Below are positions 48,033-59,599 of a DNA stretch of 64,000 bases, piece after piece. Origin of the DNA: Loripinus fragilis (lineage: Eukaryota > Mollusca > Bivalvia > Lucinida > Lucinidae). The position numbers were made by a program, and so were the translations under genes. The first letter of the stretch is position 1; each line of letters begins with the position of its first letter. The stretch lies in contig OZ026524.1 of the NCBI GenBank assembly GCA_964019695.1, forward strand, positions 26,824,164 to 26,888,163, read 5' to 3'. The notes beneath the pieces are model-generated. The model worked only from the letters and a program-made list of their open reading frames with translations, was not told the DNA's origin and did not search any database.

Positions 48033-48447
48033 CTTCAATATTAAAATAATAATAGTTATGAATCCTTTGTTTACCCTAGATTAAGGAGGTATTAATTGAT
48101 TCTATATATTATATACATGGCATGAATTTCCTTTTGTTTTGAGTGAGATCATTTTAGTATTTTGAGGTACGATATATTTCACTCTTTATGATATCAGTTT
48201 TTGATATCTCACAAGTGATAAGATTTTGCCGGAACTACATTTTTCAAGACACGTATCTACAAATTGATGAGTAGAAAATAAGACTCACTATTACAGGATG
48301 CGCAGCTAGGTCACATGGTTGTCATCATTTGCATATTAATGTATTACTGCGCACTATTTATCATCGTAGATCTTACAAAAATGTGAGTTATCATTAAGAA
48401 TGTCACTGTTAGTTATATAATATACAGAATAGTATACTGTGGTTCCT

Positions 48448-48580
48448 TGATATGAAAATTATGCCACTCAGGAATGGCGGTGATTTATAAACAACTCATC
48501 CTGCAGACTCGTTGTTTACAGAATCACCAACATTCCTTCGTAAAAAAACATGTAATTTTCATATCAAACATATATCTGGC
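48448..48580. repeat. Foldback hairpin (about 130 bp)
   Basis: TTGATATGAAAATTATG, AGGAATG and CGGTGATT on the left pair with AATCACC, CATTCCT and CATGTAATTTTCATATCAA on the right. Confidence 0.75.
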
Positions 48581-48944
48581 ATGAAATAAGTGTTGTTTTG
48601 CAGGGAGATAGTTTTAGTATCTTGAGGAGTGAAATATTTCACTAGTGAGGTGTGATTTTTGCTTGAACTACGTTTTATATTAGCTTAAGTATCTTGAGCA
48701 GTGACATATTTCACAAGTGATGGTAGGATTTCCTGTCTACCAGTCTATGGCTACGCAATGGTTTTCATTGTTGCATTTTCATATCTTTTCTGTCTATTTT
48801 GTTTGGAAACACTCAACAAAAGAGGCTGTGTTGGACCTGGAACGTTCACCTGAATTATTAGCTCTGAAGGAAAGTAATATAAGGAACATATTTAATAATC
48901 ATAGTGATGTAAGGAACATGGCGTATCGTAGATTAAATCAATCA

Positions 48945-49170
48945 ATGACATGTGATTTCCAACAATGTGGCATTTTGACGAGTGTAGACTCAGACGAGCC
49001 TGTGCAGCCACCTTTTAAGCTTAGAAACTCCAAATGATGTTCAGTCAGTAGCTTAACAGTCATAGAATATTCAAGCGACAAGCAAAGGCTCTGATTAGAC
49101 TGCGCATTTGCGCAGGCTGGTCTGAGACTTTGCAGGTCGCACATTGTTGGAAATCTCATGTCATGGCTCA
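48945..49170. mobile_element. MITE (TTCCAACAATGTGG family), inverted relative to 47.6 kb
   Basis: GTGATTTCCAACAATGTGG and CACATTGTTGGAAATCTC termini around GACTGCGCATTTGCGCAGGC. Confidence 0.75.
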
Positions 49171-49199
49171 TTTTAGCATAAATATATTTAATCTGGAAT

Positions 49200-50960
49200 A
49201 ATAGATTAGATGCTGTGTAAAGAGTTCAAGTTTAAGCTTTGATAGTTGTTTTGTTTAGCAGAGCAGAACAGGTTAGGCGATTTTGTCAGAGGGCTGTATA
49301 GAAATATTTGTGTGAAATTATTTTAAATTTGGATCAGAGATTCAGGAGGAGAATCAATTTAAAGATATTTCTTATCTACAGCTCTTGCGGACCATATTGT
49401 TTGGCAGAGCGGAACCATTTAGGAAATTATGGTAGAGGGCCACTGGAACTGCCTTGAAATTCCATGGAATCAGAACACGGATGTACATCAAAGATCTACA
49501 TTGATAACGCGGGTGATAACGTGACGCTGACCCTATATAACGTGATGCTGACGTCACAGAAACCATGTTATCACAATAAAAAGTGTGATTGCAGAAAAAT
49601 AAAAGTTTTAAATGAAGTTTATGTTTTTTCAATAAAATATCGCTATAGTGATATTTTATTGAAAATACATAAACTTCATTTATTCTGCTGATAAAACTTT
49701 TCCGGTAATCAGACAAATGGATATTACTAGGGATGAACTCATATGCTAAATATAATATTCCTTACCCATTTCCAGCAAACAAAATGGAGCTTTTTCGTAC
49801 ATATTACTACATGTAATGCACTTTACGTACACCCAAGGCTAGATTTGATAATCGAATTGTGACAGAATTTCTGGGAATTTATTTTGAATTTGAACCGGTG
49901 GTTAAGGAGGAAATGTAGCTCTGGCAGCTATCTTATTTGGCGGAGAAGAACTATTTAGGCAATTCTGGAAGAAGGCATTATGAGGAACTTTTCTGTGAAA
50001 GTATTTTAAATTTGGACCAGTGGTTCGAATGAGATGTTGCTTAAAAAACAGTTCCCATATAGAGCTCTATTGGCCATCTTGTTAAGCGGAGCAAAGCCAA
50101 TTTGGCAATTTTGGATAAAAGCATTATGAGGATTTTTTTTTCCGTCAAATTATTTTTAATTTGGACCAGTGGTTCCTGAAGGGATTTTACTTAAAGATAT
50201 TCAGCTGTGCAAAACCTTTCTAGGCACTTTTGGTAGGGGGCATTATGCGAATTGTTTCTGTGAATTTGTTTTGAATTTTAGACCAGTGTTTCATGAGGAG
50301 ATGGCGTTTTAAGATTATTCTATCTAGAGCTTTGTTGGCCATCTTGTTCAGTGGAGCAGAGCCGTTTGGGCCATTTTGGCAGATGGATTTATGAAAAATA
50401 CTTCTGTGAAACTATATTGAACTTTGTCCAGTGGCCAGGGGAGATGTCATTTTAATATAGTTCTTATCTAGAGCTGTGATGGATATTGTGTTCAGCAGAA
50501 CAAAACAGTTTAGGAAATTTTCGCAGAGGGCATTATGAGGAACATTTGTGATCTTTTTTTTTAATTTTGACTAGTGGTTCAGGGGGAGATGTCGTTTAAA
50601 GATGTTTCTTAACTAGAGTTCTGGTGGCCATCTTGTTTGGCGAAGCTGAACCGTTTAAGCAATTTTAGGTAAGGACATTATGATAAACATTTCTGTGATA
50701 TTGTTATGAATTTGGACCAGTGGTTCAAGAGAAGTTGTCATTCAAAATATTTCTTATCTAGAGCTCTGGTGGCCATCTTAACAATTTCAGCCATTTTGCC
50801 AGAGGGCCTTAGGAGGAACATTTTTTGAGGTGATTTGAAATTGGGCCAGTAGCTTGATGGAGATGTTCTTTCAAGAAAAAGATTACACGTGATGGACGAT
50901 GCACGACGGACCCTGGATGAAGACAGGTAACACAAGCTCACCTTGAGTAGGTGAGCTATA
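49200..50960 (-). repeat. Tandem array, about 150-bp unit, in a Helitron-like element
   Basis: About eleven diverged units, each with TCTAGAGCT, GGTGGCCATCTTGTT, GCAGAACCGTTTAGGCAATT, GGCATTATGAGGAAC and TTTGGACCAGTGGTTC. The right end carries GACGATGCACGACGGACC-type sequence and the stem AGCTCACC..GGTGAGCT near 50936-50960. Mollusc Helitron-like elements often combine such a GCTCACC hairpin with a central tandem array. The element boundary and orientation are uncertain. Confidence 0.65.
49600..49685. repeat. Strong cruciform-forming palindrome inside the array
   Basis: AAATGAAGTTTATG pairs with CATAAACTTCATTT, and TCAATAAAATATC with GATATTTTATTGA, around a GCTATAGT loop. Confidence 0.9.
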
Positions 50961-51207
50961 AAGGCATTTCTAATACACATTGCAAATGCAACGTGACGTC
51001 TGATTGGATAACGTCATAAATTTGCGACCGTATATCCTAAATATACTGTCGGAAACCCAACGTCATTACGTAACGTCGCTTTTCATTGGTTTACACGTGA
51101 ATATATGCAGCTGGCAAGCGGTTTTATGCACCTGGCAGCCGCTGGACGTTAGGCGCAGCAAAGTACATTTTCACTGTCTTTTTGAAAAGAAAATGTTAAT
51201 AGTGCAT

Positions 51208-51382
51208 TAGAATGGGGATAACCATATTCAAAATTTTCATTTGGGGAGGTAGATCGCCGGATATACGTTCGGAAATCACGTTTTACGGCTCTCCTTACGC
51301 ATCGCCCTAAAACTAAATTTCCAACCGTTTATCCGACGATATACCTCCCCAAATGAAAATTTTTAATTCAGTTATCCCCTAA
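51208..51382. mobile_element. Foldback MITE
   Basis: GGGGATAAC..AAAATTTTCATTTGGGGAGG and CCTCCCCAAATGAAAATTTT..GTTATCCCC are mirror arms. The inner arms CGCCGGATATACG and CGACGATATAC also pair imperfectly. Confidence 0.85.
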
Positions 51383-51752
51383 ATAATATACGCAATAATA
51401 GATTATATTGGCATGATATGAAAAATTCTTTACTCAGCCATGATCAGTAAGTCAGCCTGATCTGGATTCAAACTATTACTTCTTCACACTCTGATTTGCT
51501 TTACTATTATATATTAATAGTAATATCATACAAGATTGCAGTGGCACTAAGTATTAAGTCAGTTTGTTTCTGCTTATCATTAACAAGTAATTTCCTCTGA
51601 TGGATATATTATGTCTAATTTAACAATGTTGTCCACAAATAATAAATCGTTAGCTATCCTTAAATGGACCCAGTGCTTTTTATACTATTGTAAATTGAAA
51701 AAAAAAAAAAGCATTTATGCTTACTTATTTTAGAAGGCTTAACAGTATACTA

Positions 51753-52010
51753 CTTAACCCTTAATGCGTCAATCACATCAAAAGTCGTCTGCTTTCTCGT
51801 CTGCTGAAATGTTTAAGAAGCCTTTTTGGCAAACAGTGTGGACCCAGATCAGACTGCTTCTACAGGAGCAGTCTCTTCTGGGTCCACGCTGTTTGCTTCT
51901 ATACTTAATTTGTCAGTGATGTTAGGCAATTATTTGCAGCAGACGACTTCAGCAGACGACATTTTCAGATGCATTTTTTTCTTCGCGCTTTAAGGGTTAA
52001 ATTACTTTTG
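51753..52010. mobile_element. MITE with TTAACCCTTAA ends and internal hairpin
   Basis: Ends TTAACCCTTAATGCG and CGCGCTTTAAGGGTTAA. Subterminal GTCGTCTGC / GCAGACGAC repeats. Central stem GTGGACCCAGATCAGACTG with complement CAGTCTCTTCTGGGTCCAC. Confidence 0.85.
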
Positions 52011-52436
52011 GGGGTATCTCTTCTATTTTGTTCAACGGCCAAAAATCACATGTTTAATAATTTTTAAGTTTTCTGTGTTTTAAACACCTCAGATACGATG
52101 TAAATCTCTCTCCAGCTTTAAAAAGACCTAGACCAAGACAAAGCAGGTGTATTGCATTTCACCCCAAATAAGCGTTGCCTTCAGCATGGCATATATTTCA
52201 AGAATCAATGTGTGCCATTTGTACACCAGAAATTCAGGTATCTTCAGACATAAGGTAAATTCGGACAGCGACCTTGTTAGTTTCCAATTTTAATCAAAGA
52301 AATAAAAAAAAAACTAAGCAAACAGTGACAATCCTGATGAGACAGCTCATATGTAGCCATCTTATCTGGATTTCCACAGTTTGCAAATGCATGTCCAAAT
52401 TTACTTGATGTCCGAAGTTACCTGATTTTACCCTAC

Positions 52437-52645
52437 CTTTAAATTGTCAAATCTGCACCAATAATCCTTTTCAAGTTGGAATTCTATAATAAAGAGCTGT
52501 ACAATTTTATCGATGTCTGCTATAATCGTCCAGCTACATTCAAGATTGTTTTCATATAAACCATCGCCATCAAAGTCGGGACTTTTTATCAATCCATTAT
52601 CGATTGATGCGTTCAGTATGACGCTACCACAGCCATAAGATCTAT
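52437..52645 (-). CDS. Exon E2: N-terminal half of a CUB domain
   Basis: Frame begins DRSYGCGSVILNAS, continues with a G.I.SPDF.G.GLYENNLECSW signature and ends at CRFDNLK. This is a canonical CUB start, with the GC cysteine, the Y...C.W core and the strand before the acidic loop. Acceptor TTTCAG lies at 52646-52651 after a T-rich tract, and donor AAG/GTAGGG follows 52437. Phase 1 in, phase 0 out, as expected after E1. The same frame stays open upstream to an ATG at 52751 and there reads as a hydrophobic leader. That would be an alternative first exon with a signal peptide, but the good acceptor and the phase match to E1 favour an internal exon. Confidence 0.75.
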
Positions 52646-52749
52646 CTGAAATACACAGCGTTAAAGTAAGAAAGAGGGCAAAGGACAGGACTTGAACGCT
52701 AAGTAAAACACTTTGAACTGAACTTAAAGAGTACATACGCTGTGAATGC

Positions 52750-55240
52750 ATTCGTACTTATTTTGCATTTGAACTAAACGTATTGTTCTGAAATATAAAA
52801 TACTGAAGGTATAATAAAACACTTTCAACGGATCTAAAATTATATGAAATATGGAACATTAAAGGCATAATAAAACACTTTTAACTGAATTTATCTATCT
52901 GAAATAGACCACATTAACTCAAAACACAATATCTTTAACCAACACTCTGAATACAGTATACGAGGGATGATCCTAAAGTTCTGATCCTGGCGTGATATCT
53001 CTGTAACCAGCAATGCAGCATGCCTGAAAATTGTACCAAATACTAATACATTCTTTGTCTATACACCGCTCTGGCAAGTTTTGTGTAACTCGAAGGAGCG
53101 ACCGCAAATCTACCCTGAAACAGCCATACCCTCAATGCACTAACCTATCAAGCAGACTGTGCATATTAGAGACCTCACAATTCAGACAGGAGCAGTTTCA
53201 GCAATTCGTTTTATGGCTACTCAATGTTCATCCTTAAGCTAATAAGTCCTGTAAATATGGCAAACTTGCTATATGATCTGGGTTCCCTAGACCCTTGAAT
53301 GTATGGCTATGCAACTGTCAGCTATAATCAAATTTTGGACCACTTGAAGTTTTGACCAGCCCATTCTGCCATGATAACAGCTGTATTAAAGGTAAAAATA
53401 TTTTTAGGCAAACTTAGATAAACTGACTTTTGTCTGAAGCAATTATAAATAGTCGGTATCGTCGTAGACTGATAGTAACACACATAAGAAAATTAAAACA
53501 AGTCCACAAATTAGGTCAATATTCGGTGGTACACATATTTGCATGTTTATATCTAAAGATAAACCCAAATCGATTGTCCAAAGATGCACTATATCGTAAA
53601 ATGATGCAATATGGGTTTAAATTGAGCACAAAGCATCCGTCTGAAACCAATAACAATTTTGATTTTTTTTTATTTAAAATCAATCCGTTTTTTGGTAAAA
53701 AATAAAACTTTTTACAATATTAAGATAATATTGGTCTTAAATATTTTGCCGATATTAGGTTTGGCATGTTTTTAGTTAAAATTGTAGACAAAAATAGAAT
53801 ATTCTCCAAAATGAAAATTCTGCAATGTATACAAAATGTCGAAGTTTTCAATTTCAATGACGTCATAATAATTGCGCGTTGTGCTTTAAATATTGAATCG
53901 ACACAACATGTCGCCACTGTTACATTTGAATGGAAATTATAAGTAACAAAAAGTAAAAATACAATGTAATTTATTTTGTGGTTTTAAAGATGCCGGGCTT
54001 GAAAGATCCAGATTGGAATATTATTATAATTCTATAACATGAAAACAGGCCAGTGGTATGGAGTGAGCCATATATAATGTGCTGTAATTATTAAACGAAA
54101 CAATATAGCGAGAAAATATAAGCATCATTATAAAGGTAAAAACTTGTTCGTTTGAATGGTGCATAGTATGCCTCTTAAAAATGTCTCTGGACAAAGCTAC
54201 AAGGTAAAGATCGCAAAAGTAGTTTGCACAACCAGCATTTCTTGGTCAGATTCAATGTTTTGTGCCAATTAATCGAACTTTTAACACTAATTCATGGAAC
54301 ACATTTTCACATTTTCAGTCTGCGACATGAGCACTTGCACAGTTTCAAAAGGGCAGATATAAAACTGTTGGAAAAGTTGCACAAACAAGAGCCTGACTAT
54401 TTATAGACATTGGTAGCATTGAAGGCCTAAGTACATCCTTTAATTAATATAAAATTTCGAAAATTTCAAAAGGAAATGGCTTTGAGGTAAAATATACTTT
54501 GATATTGAGCTAAAATTGACGTCTTCTTCAGGCACAAAGCCGCCAAAATTATTTTTAATACAGGCCAATTGATAAAACAAACAAGTCTGTTATGCGAACA
54601 TTGACAACTCAGACGATCCTGAGCAAATACACAGTCTCACCAGGGCATTCGCTGCGCGCACACACCTAGGATCCATAGTTGTGTCCAAGTGTACACAAAG
54701 AAAGGCAGTAGACAGAGATTTAGAAAAAATAGATCTGTGGCTTCAAGCCACACCAGATAAGCAGGCATGATACCAAATATACGTGCTAGTATGCTGCTAA
54801 AAAGTTGCTCAAAATGACTAAGCATATTCGATAAATGTCTGAATCTCATTAAACAGAACTATAAGTAAAAGCCTCCATTCAAAGACCCATTAAATTCCAT
54901 CATTTCTACACAACGTACACTCATGGGCAGGCTTGCGACTATCATCGCTGCTAGCACACACACAAAATTGATGTAGATGAAGACTCAGATCTATTTTTTA
55001 AAACACATCCCTCAGTGGGTATTTATGTATTGGCTCATTTTTCGTATAGGAATATGTGATAAGTACCAATTAAAGAAATTGACTTATCACGACATAAATC
55101 ATATATTATAAATTATTATGGCCTTCCCTGGGTAGTAACCAGTACCAGGCCGGGAAGATTTATGATTTGTGTGTGTTTTTTTATGATGGAAGCACCCAAA
55201 GGCTCAACTGAAAGCTTGGAATCAAATATACAACCCCTGG
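52750..55240. other. Intronic sequence with a mariner-end-like relic
   Basis: ACGAGGGATGATCCTAAAGTT near 52961 looks like a mariner-type terminus, with no transposase following. A 91-codon open stretch at 53430-53705 (+) has protein-like composition but no known motif. The TGACGTCATAATAATTGCGC segment at 53.86 kb recurs in diverged form at 63.4 kb. Confidence 0.4.
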
Positions 55241-55241
55241 C

Positions 55242-55388
55242 TTCGAGGTAATAAAACATGAGTTCATTCTCAGACTCAAAATAAAGCGCGATGATTTGCT
55301 GCTTGCGGACATGTGCCAGCAAGCAGCCAATCAATGCGCTTTATTTTGAGTTTGGGACTGTACTCGCGTTTTATAACCTCGAGGTTTA
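55242..55388. mobile_element. Foldback MITE with stem of about 65 bp
   Basis: CTCAAAATAAAGCGC and GCGCTTTATTTTGAG, TGCTTGC and GCAAGCA, and CTTCGAGGTAATAAAAC and GTTTTATAACCTCGAGG pair across a short loop. One arm also occurs alone at about 44105-44163. Confidence 0.88.
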
Positions 55389-55810
55389 CATCCACTACAC
55401 CAAGGTAAGTAAGGGTGGAAAGCTCAGGAATCGATACAATCAAGTACCACACCTGACCCAGGATACCAATGGGAAAGTGACAAACTAACAGTTAGACACC
55501 ACAAAAGAGAGCCAAGAGGTCAGCCCTTTCCTAGCAGGTACCGCCTTGGAACAGTCAGTAAAAAATATTACTGGAGGGCTTAATCCGGTTTCACCGCGCG
55601 CCAACCTCACCCTTAATTCAGATGTGGATCAAGACACATACATATTTGGTTTACATCAAAGACCCCTAACTTATCAATGCATCATCTCCTAGAACATATA
55701 AATCAAGATATAACAAGGAGATAAAGCAAAGATCAGGACTCAACAGTAAATAAAACTGAATACCCGAGCAAAAGAAATCCAACAGATAAACCCCGGTGAG
55801 CCCGACAAAC

Positions 55811-55882
55811 AGCCAAAGCATCAGGCCCCTACCATCTCATCAATAAGTAAGTCTTTAAGTCGGAACCGTCATAGAGTCTGAA
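55811..55882 (-). promoter_or_regulatory. SECIS-like hairpin overlapping the element's stop codon
   Basis: RNA-sense order: ATGA (55872-55869), twelve bases, AAA in the apical loop, and TGAT (55823-55820) opposite. The stem between is GGUUCC/GGGGCC extended by ACU/GGU with one mismatch. This is the eukaryotic SECIS plan of a UGA.GA core, a helix of about 10-12 bp and loop A's. The ORF end is read through it (DSMTVPT, then TAA at 55855-55857), so the loop A's are part of the stop codon. Confidence 0.6.
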
Positions 55883-56141
55883 GTCCGACCCATCGGCGTG
55901 CAATTAAAGAGGAAAGCAAAGTTGCTTTCTGTGATAAGGTTGACCACCAATCATGCCATCTGTTGCAATACATTAATGTTATAGCCTATCTTTTTATAAT
56001 CAGAAATTCTTTAAATGAACTGGGCTGAAAAATTATTAGAGCCAACAATCTTCTTCAATTTATACACCAAGTCACCATAGAATTCAGGTTCTGAAAGTCC
56101 TTGGCACAAGAGAGATTTAAGTCCAACTTGGAAATTAGATA

Positions 56142-57957
56142 TCAAATCATAGTATCGTCTATAAAATTTAGAAAAGGTTTTGCGAAGTTTATGATACCCA
56201 TAGCCTTGTTTAAGAATTTCTGAGTTAACAATTTATTGCAAATGTTAAAGTCAGTAACATAGCTAGATGCTCTAGCAAAACGAATAAGTTGAGAGATATA
56301 GACTCCATAGGATGTAGAGCGAGGAACATCACTATCTAAAAATTGAAAATTGACAATTTCAAAATCAAAGTCGTCACGTTTATCATAAATTTTGGTAGAA
56401 ACAATATGATTAGAAATTGACAAATGCAAGTCTAAAAATGCAGCTTTGGTATCAGAGGTATTGGCTTTATTAAGTTTGAGCTCTGAAGGGTATATTTGAC
56501 TTTCCATATTGTCAAAATAAACATTATTAATGTTTAAAATATCGTCCAAATATCTTGATGTAGTGTTAAACGCATCAATAACATCAGCCTGCTTATCATC
56601 AGAAAGACACATCATAAAGTCCCTCTCATAGCAAAACAGGAATAAATCAGCAACCAGGTGAGCACAATTAGTGCCCATAGGAATCCCTATTACTTGTCTT
56701 TAAAGCTTGGTGCCAAATCGAATAAAAATGTTGTCCAACAAAACGGTCAGCCCATCACATAGATTTTGACAAGACCATGCATGATGTTTTTTTAGGTTTT
56801 TCTGTAGTAAAAATGCATTTCTGTCAATACATGCAAGGTAAGGAGAGCCTTCTCCCTGGCAGGTTCTTTCAATAATATCAACGAGTTTATCTTTAATTAA
56901 ATTATGAGGTAAAGTAGTGTAAAGAGTAGAAAAATGATACGTCGACAAACTGGTCGCATTGAAATCTTTATCTTTAAGTTTATCTAAAATTTCACCTGAA
57001 TTTTTAATAGACCAAAATAGGTTTTTACCGGATCTCTCATATACCTTTTCACAGTACTTGATAACATGTTTTTTTTAACAGCTGTTAGACACGTGGTTAA
57101 CAATTTAGAAAGTTCTGTTGTCGTACAAGAACTAGAATTAGCAATAAATCTTGCTTTATAGGTTTTTATGGAGTTTAGGTAACCAGTACAACGTAGGAAC
57201 TCTGTCTTGGTTTTCTTTAGCTTTGACACCAAAATTTAAGGCTGTTTGACAACCATGTCCATCGACAATCATCCTCTCACTAAAAGAAGGTTGCAGTTTA
57301 TAGTCATTAGTGTCAACAAGCTCACGCTTAAGAGTATTAATATAATACAATCGTCAAACAACTATAACATTGTTAGCAGTTTTATCTGCTGGAACCAAAA
57401 CATAGTTCATATTAAAACTCGAATACCTCGTTTAAGATAACAAAGAGAAAACTTGGGTTTAGGGAGTAAAAGATGTGTATTACGAGAGTAAAATGAAATA
57501 CGAGTATCAATAATTTTAAAAATGTTTTATCATCCATTCCTTCAAGGCATCAGGTTTCAACATTTTCCCGTTTGCACCAACGATATATAAAGTCGTTTAA
57601 AGAAGCAGCGATCTCTCTACGACATTTAGGGAGATCAATATTAGAAAGAAGTCTATATTTAGGACCTTTAGAAATAATATTGCGAACTCTAGCATCAGGA
57701 ATGACATTTAGAATACCTTTAATAACATGCCCTGCAGAGGGATATAAATAATTAGAATTTTGACAATCTCAGGAGTCAGGGGTATTGGAATCTATATCTA
57801 TATCAGTAACAATTTGATTAAAGTTAAATATAGTATTCCTAATTGGTTTGTTATATTTATCACAAATGATAGTAGTTTCAGAATTATTATAGTAGTTTGG
57901 AATAGATAAAATCACTAAATTATCCCTGAAGATACTATGTAAATCAATAAACTCCAT
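56142..57957 (-). pseudogene. Reverse transcriptase part of the Naiad-type element
   Basis: Fragments in order: MEFIDLHSIFRDN and NTIFNFNQIVTDI; SUDC at the CxC site (UGA at 57769-57771); RLYYINTLKRELVD after another UGA (57354-57356); TLYWLPKLHKN; KARFIANSSSCTT; FSTLYTTLPHNLI; IGIPMGTNCAHLVADL; and the catalytic SRYLDDILN. TLYWLPKLHK, F.TLYT.LPH and YLDD are hallmarks of Penelope-like reverse transcriptases. A TAA follows GTKL at about 56700, and frameshifts near 56.95-57.5 kb break the ORF. Confidence 0.88.
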
Positions 57958-58290
57958 ACCTTTGTTAAAGAATGGAATTTTGATAAAATGTTGTTAATGG
58001 TTGACCTCAGAATCGATATAAGGACTAAGGAAATGTTGAACATATCACCTTGTAAGAAGTGCTGCTTTATATCATTTGTTTGCTCTATCATAAAGTTTAT
58101 TAGCCTCTAACTCTAAATTACGTAAAACTGGGATTGGCAAGGAACTAAAGAATGAGAATAAGCCATGACGGCCATAATTATTCAAAGCTAAAAAAGATCC
58201 TTTAGAGAAGTGTTAAGCTTTTTTCAGTACAAAGTTTTGCACTTAATGTTGTCATTCTTACGTTTACCATGAGATCTACATTTACGTTTT

Positions 58291-58800
58291 TTACATTCGA
58301 AAACAGAACAAAACATCAAAATCTAGCATTTTAGAAATGTTACCTTCATGATATATATTATCATTAAAGCCTAAAGGAAAAAGTGATTGCACAAATTTAG
58401 TCCAATTAAGTTCAGTTTCATGTCTCTTTATATTTCTTAATCTATTTGATGAATTTGGATCACATATAAAGTTTTCAACCAGCTGAATAACAATATTATT
58501 AGGCGAATGACCATTACTTTTGAAATGGCGATTAGGAAATGTGTCAAATTTTTTAGGCTTTTTCATTTTATGTTAGTGCTCACGAAACCAAGTCTTAAGG
58601 GATCGGCCAGTTTGTCCAACATATTGCATTCCACAATTAATTTCAGCTCAAGTTATAACATAAATCAGATCAGATGAAGTTCAGTCTATATCATTATTAA
58701 TATATATGGAAAAGTGTCTACCATTTACAGATGATGTAATGGTAGTTTTGGTACATAAATGTGTGCAACAGACACACCTCTTGGCATTGCACTAAGAAAC
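58291..58800 (-). pseudogene. GIY-YIG endonuclease part of the Naiad-type element
   Basis: From the 5' side: CNAKRCVCCTHLC (Cys-rich), DLIYVIT, a UGA, NCGMQYVGQTGRSLKT, a TAA, then RHFKSNGHSPNNIVIQ, VENFICDPNSSNR and RHETELNW. The IYV...YVGQTGR and RHF.S.GHS motifs are GIY-YIG with the His pair of the CCHH motif. UGA codons occur at 58681-58683 (probably a Trp site) and 58648-58650 (a likely first Cys of CCHH). Confidence 0.82.
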
Positions 58801-59599
58801 ATTAGGATACATTCCGCATCTTTTGAATGCATTAAACGGTTTAGTATACTTCCTGATAATAGGTGACCCAAGAAGAGATAACCTAATGGTAGGAAGCATA
58901 TCGCGAAAATTGTTAACTAAACTAGGAATACGAATAGAGGACACAGAAAGTAAACTAATGGACAATAAATGTAATTTTGTTAATTTCGTTCTTATCATAA
59001 AAGTTGTGTGGGTAAGTACCATCCCAAGGCTCGTTATCAACACACCGGTTATTAAAATGACAATCCAGTATTAATATGGGTCCTTAAAAGCAAAGGAAGG
59101 CATAACAAATGCAAGCAATAATCAAAATGGCTAATACAAGTCCACAGGGATATAGAGAGCAGAAGTTATACAACAGGGTATGAAAATCGGTCATCTAGTG
59201 CTCTTAAATGCGGTACAATACATAGAGGATATCCAGGGAGAGGAAGAATAGATGAGATTGTACACTTGATTGGAATAATAAGAGAATTAAATAAAAGTGC
59301 GGGGAGACTTTTTAGGGCGGCCACACAGCACAGACAAAACAAGTCTGATAATCAAAGTAAGTAAGGGTGCAAAGATCAGGAAAAGATAAAATCAAGTACC
59401 ACACCTGACCCAGGATACCAATGGGAAAGTGGCAAACTCACAGTTAGACACCACAAAAGAGACCCAAGAGGTCAGCCCTTTCCCAGCAGGTGACCACAAA
59501 GCACATATAAACAGACGCGCACAAAGGCATAGCAAGCACAAGACAGAAAAAAACATAAAAGATCCACAAAAGAAGTACCGCCTTGGAACAGTCAAGGCC

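Larger units (their letters stand above)
55400..59596 (-). mobile_element. Penelope-like retroelement with N-terminal GIY-YIG (Naiad type), decayed, with a pseudo-LTR-like upstream repeat
   Basis: Reading the minus strand: 59596-59340 repeats the 3' terminus (CCTTGGAACAGTCA..CCTGACCCAGGATACC..AGTAAGGG), as a pseudo-LTR would. Then come a 5' region, a Cys-rich segment and GIY-YIG nuclease (58.8-58.29 kb), a linker with a CxC-like site (57.77 kb), the reverse transcriptase (57.4-56.14 kb), a SECIS-like hairpin at the ORF end (55.81-55.88 kb) and the 3' region. Known: Naiad elements have this permuted order, and clam Naiads can encode selenocysteine. This copy has frameshifts and TAA/TAG stops, so it is inactive. 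Confidence 0.85.

Noticed and set aside
52646..52751. Hydrophobic N-terminal leader read from the ATG at 52751 as a signal peptide for E2
   Set aside because: The hydrophobic stretch coincides with a T-rich polypyrimidine tract and TTTCAG acceptor, and E1 at 61.8 kb supplies a phase-matched upstream CUB half. It is kept only as an alternative start.
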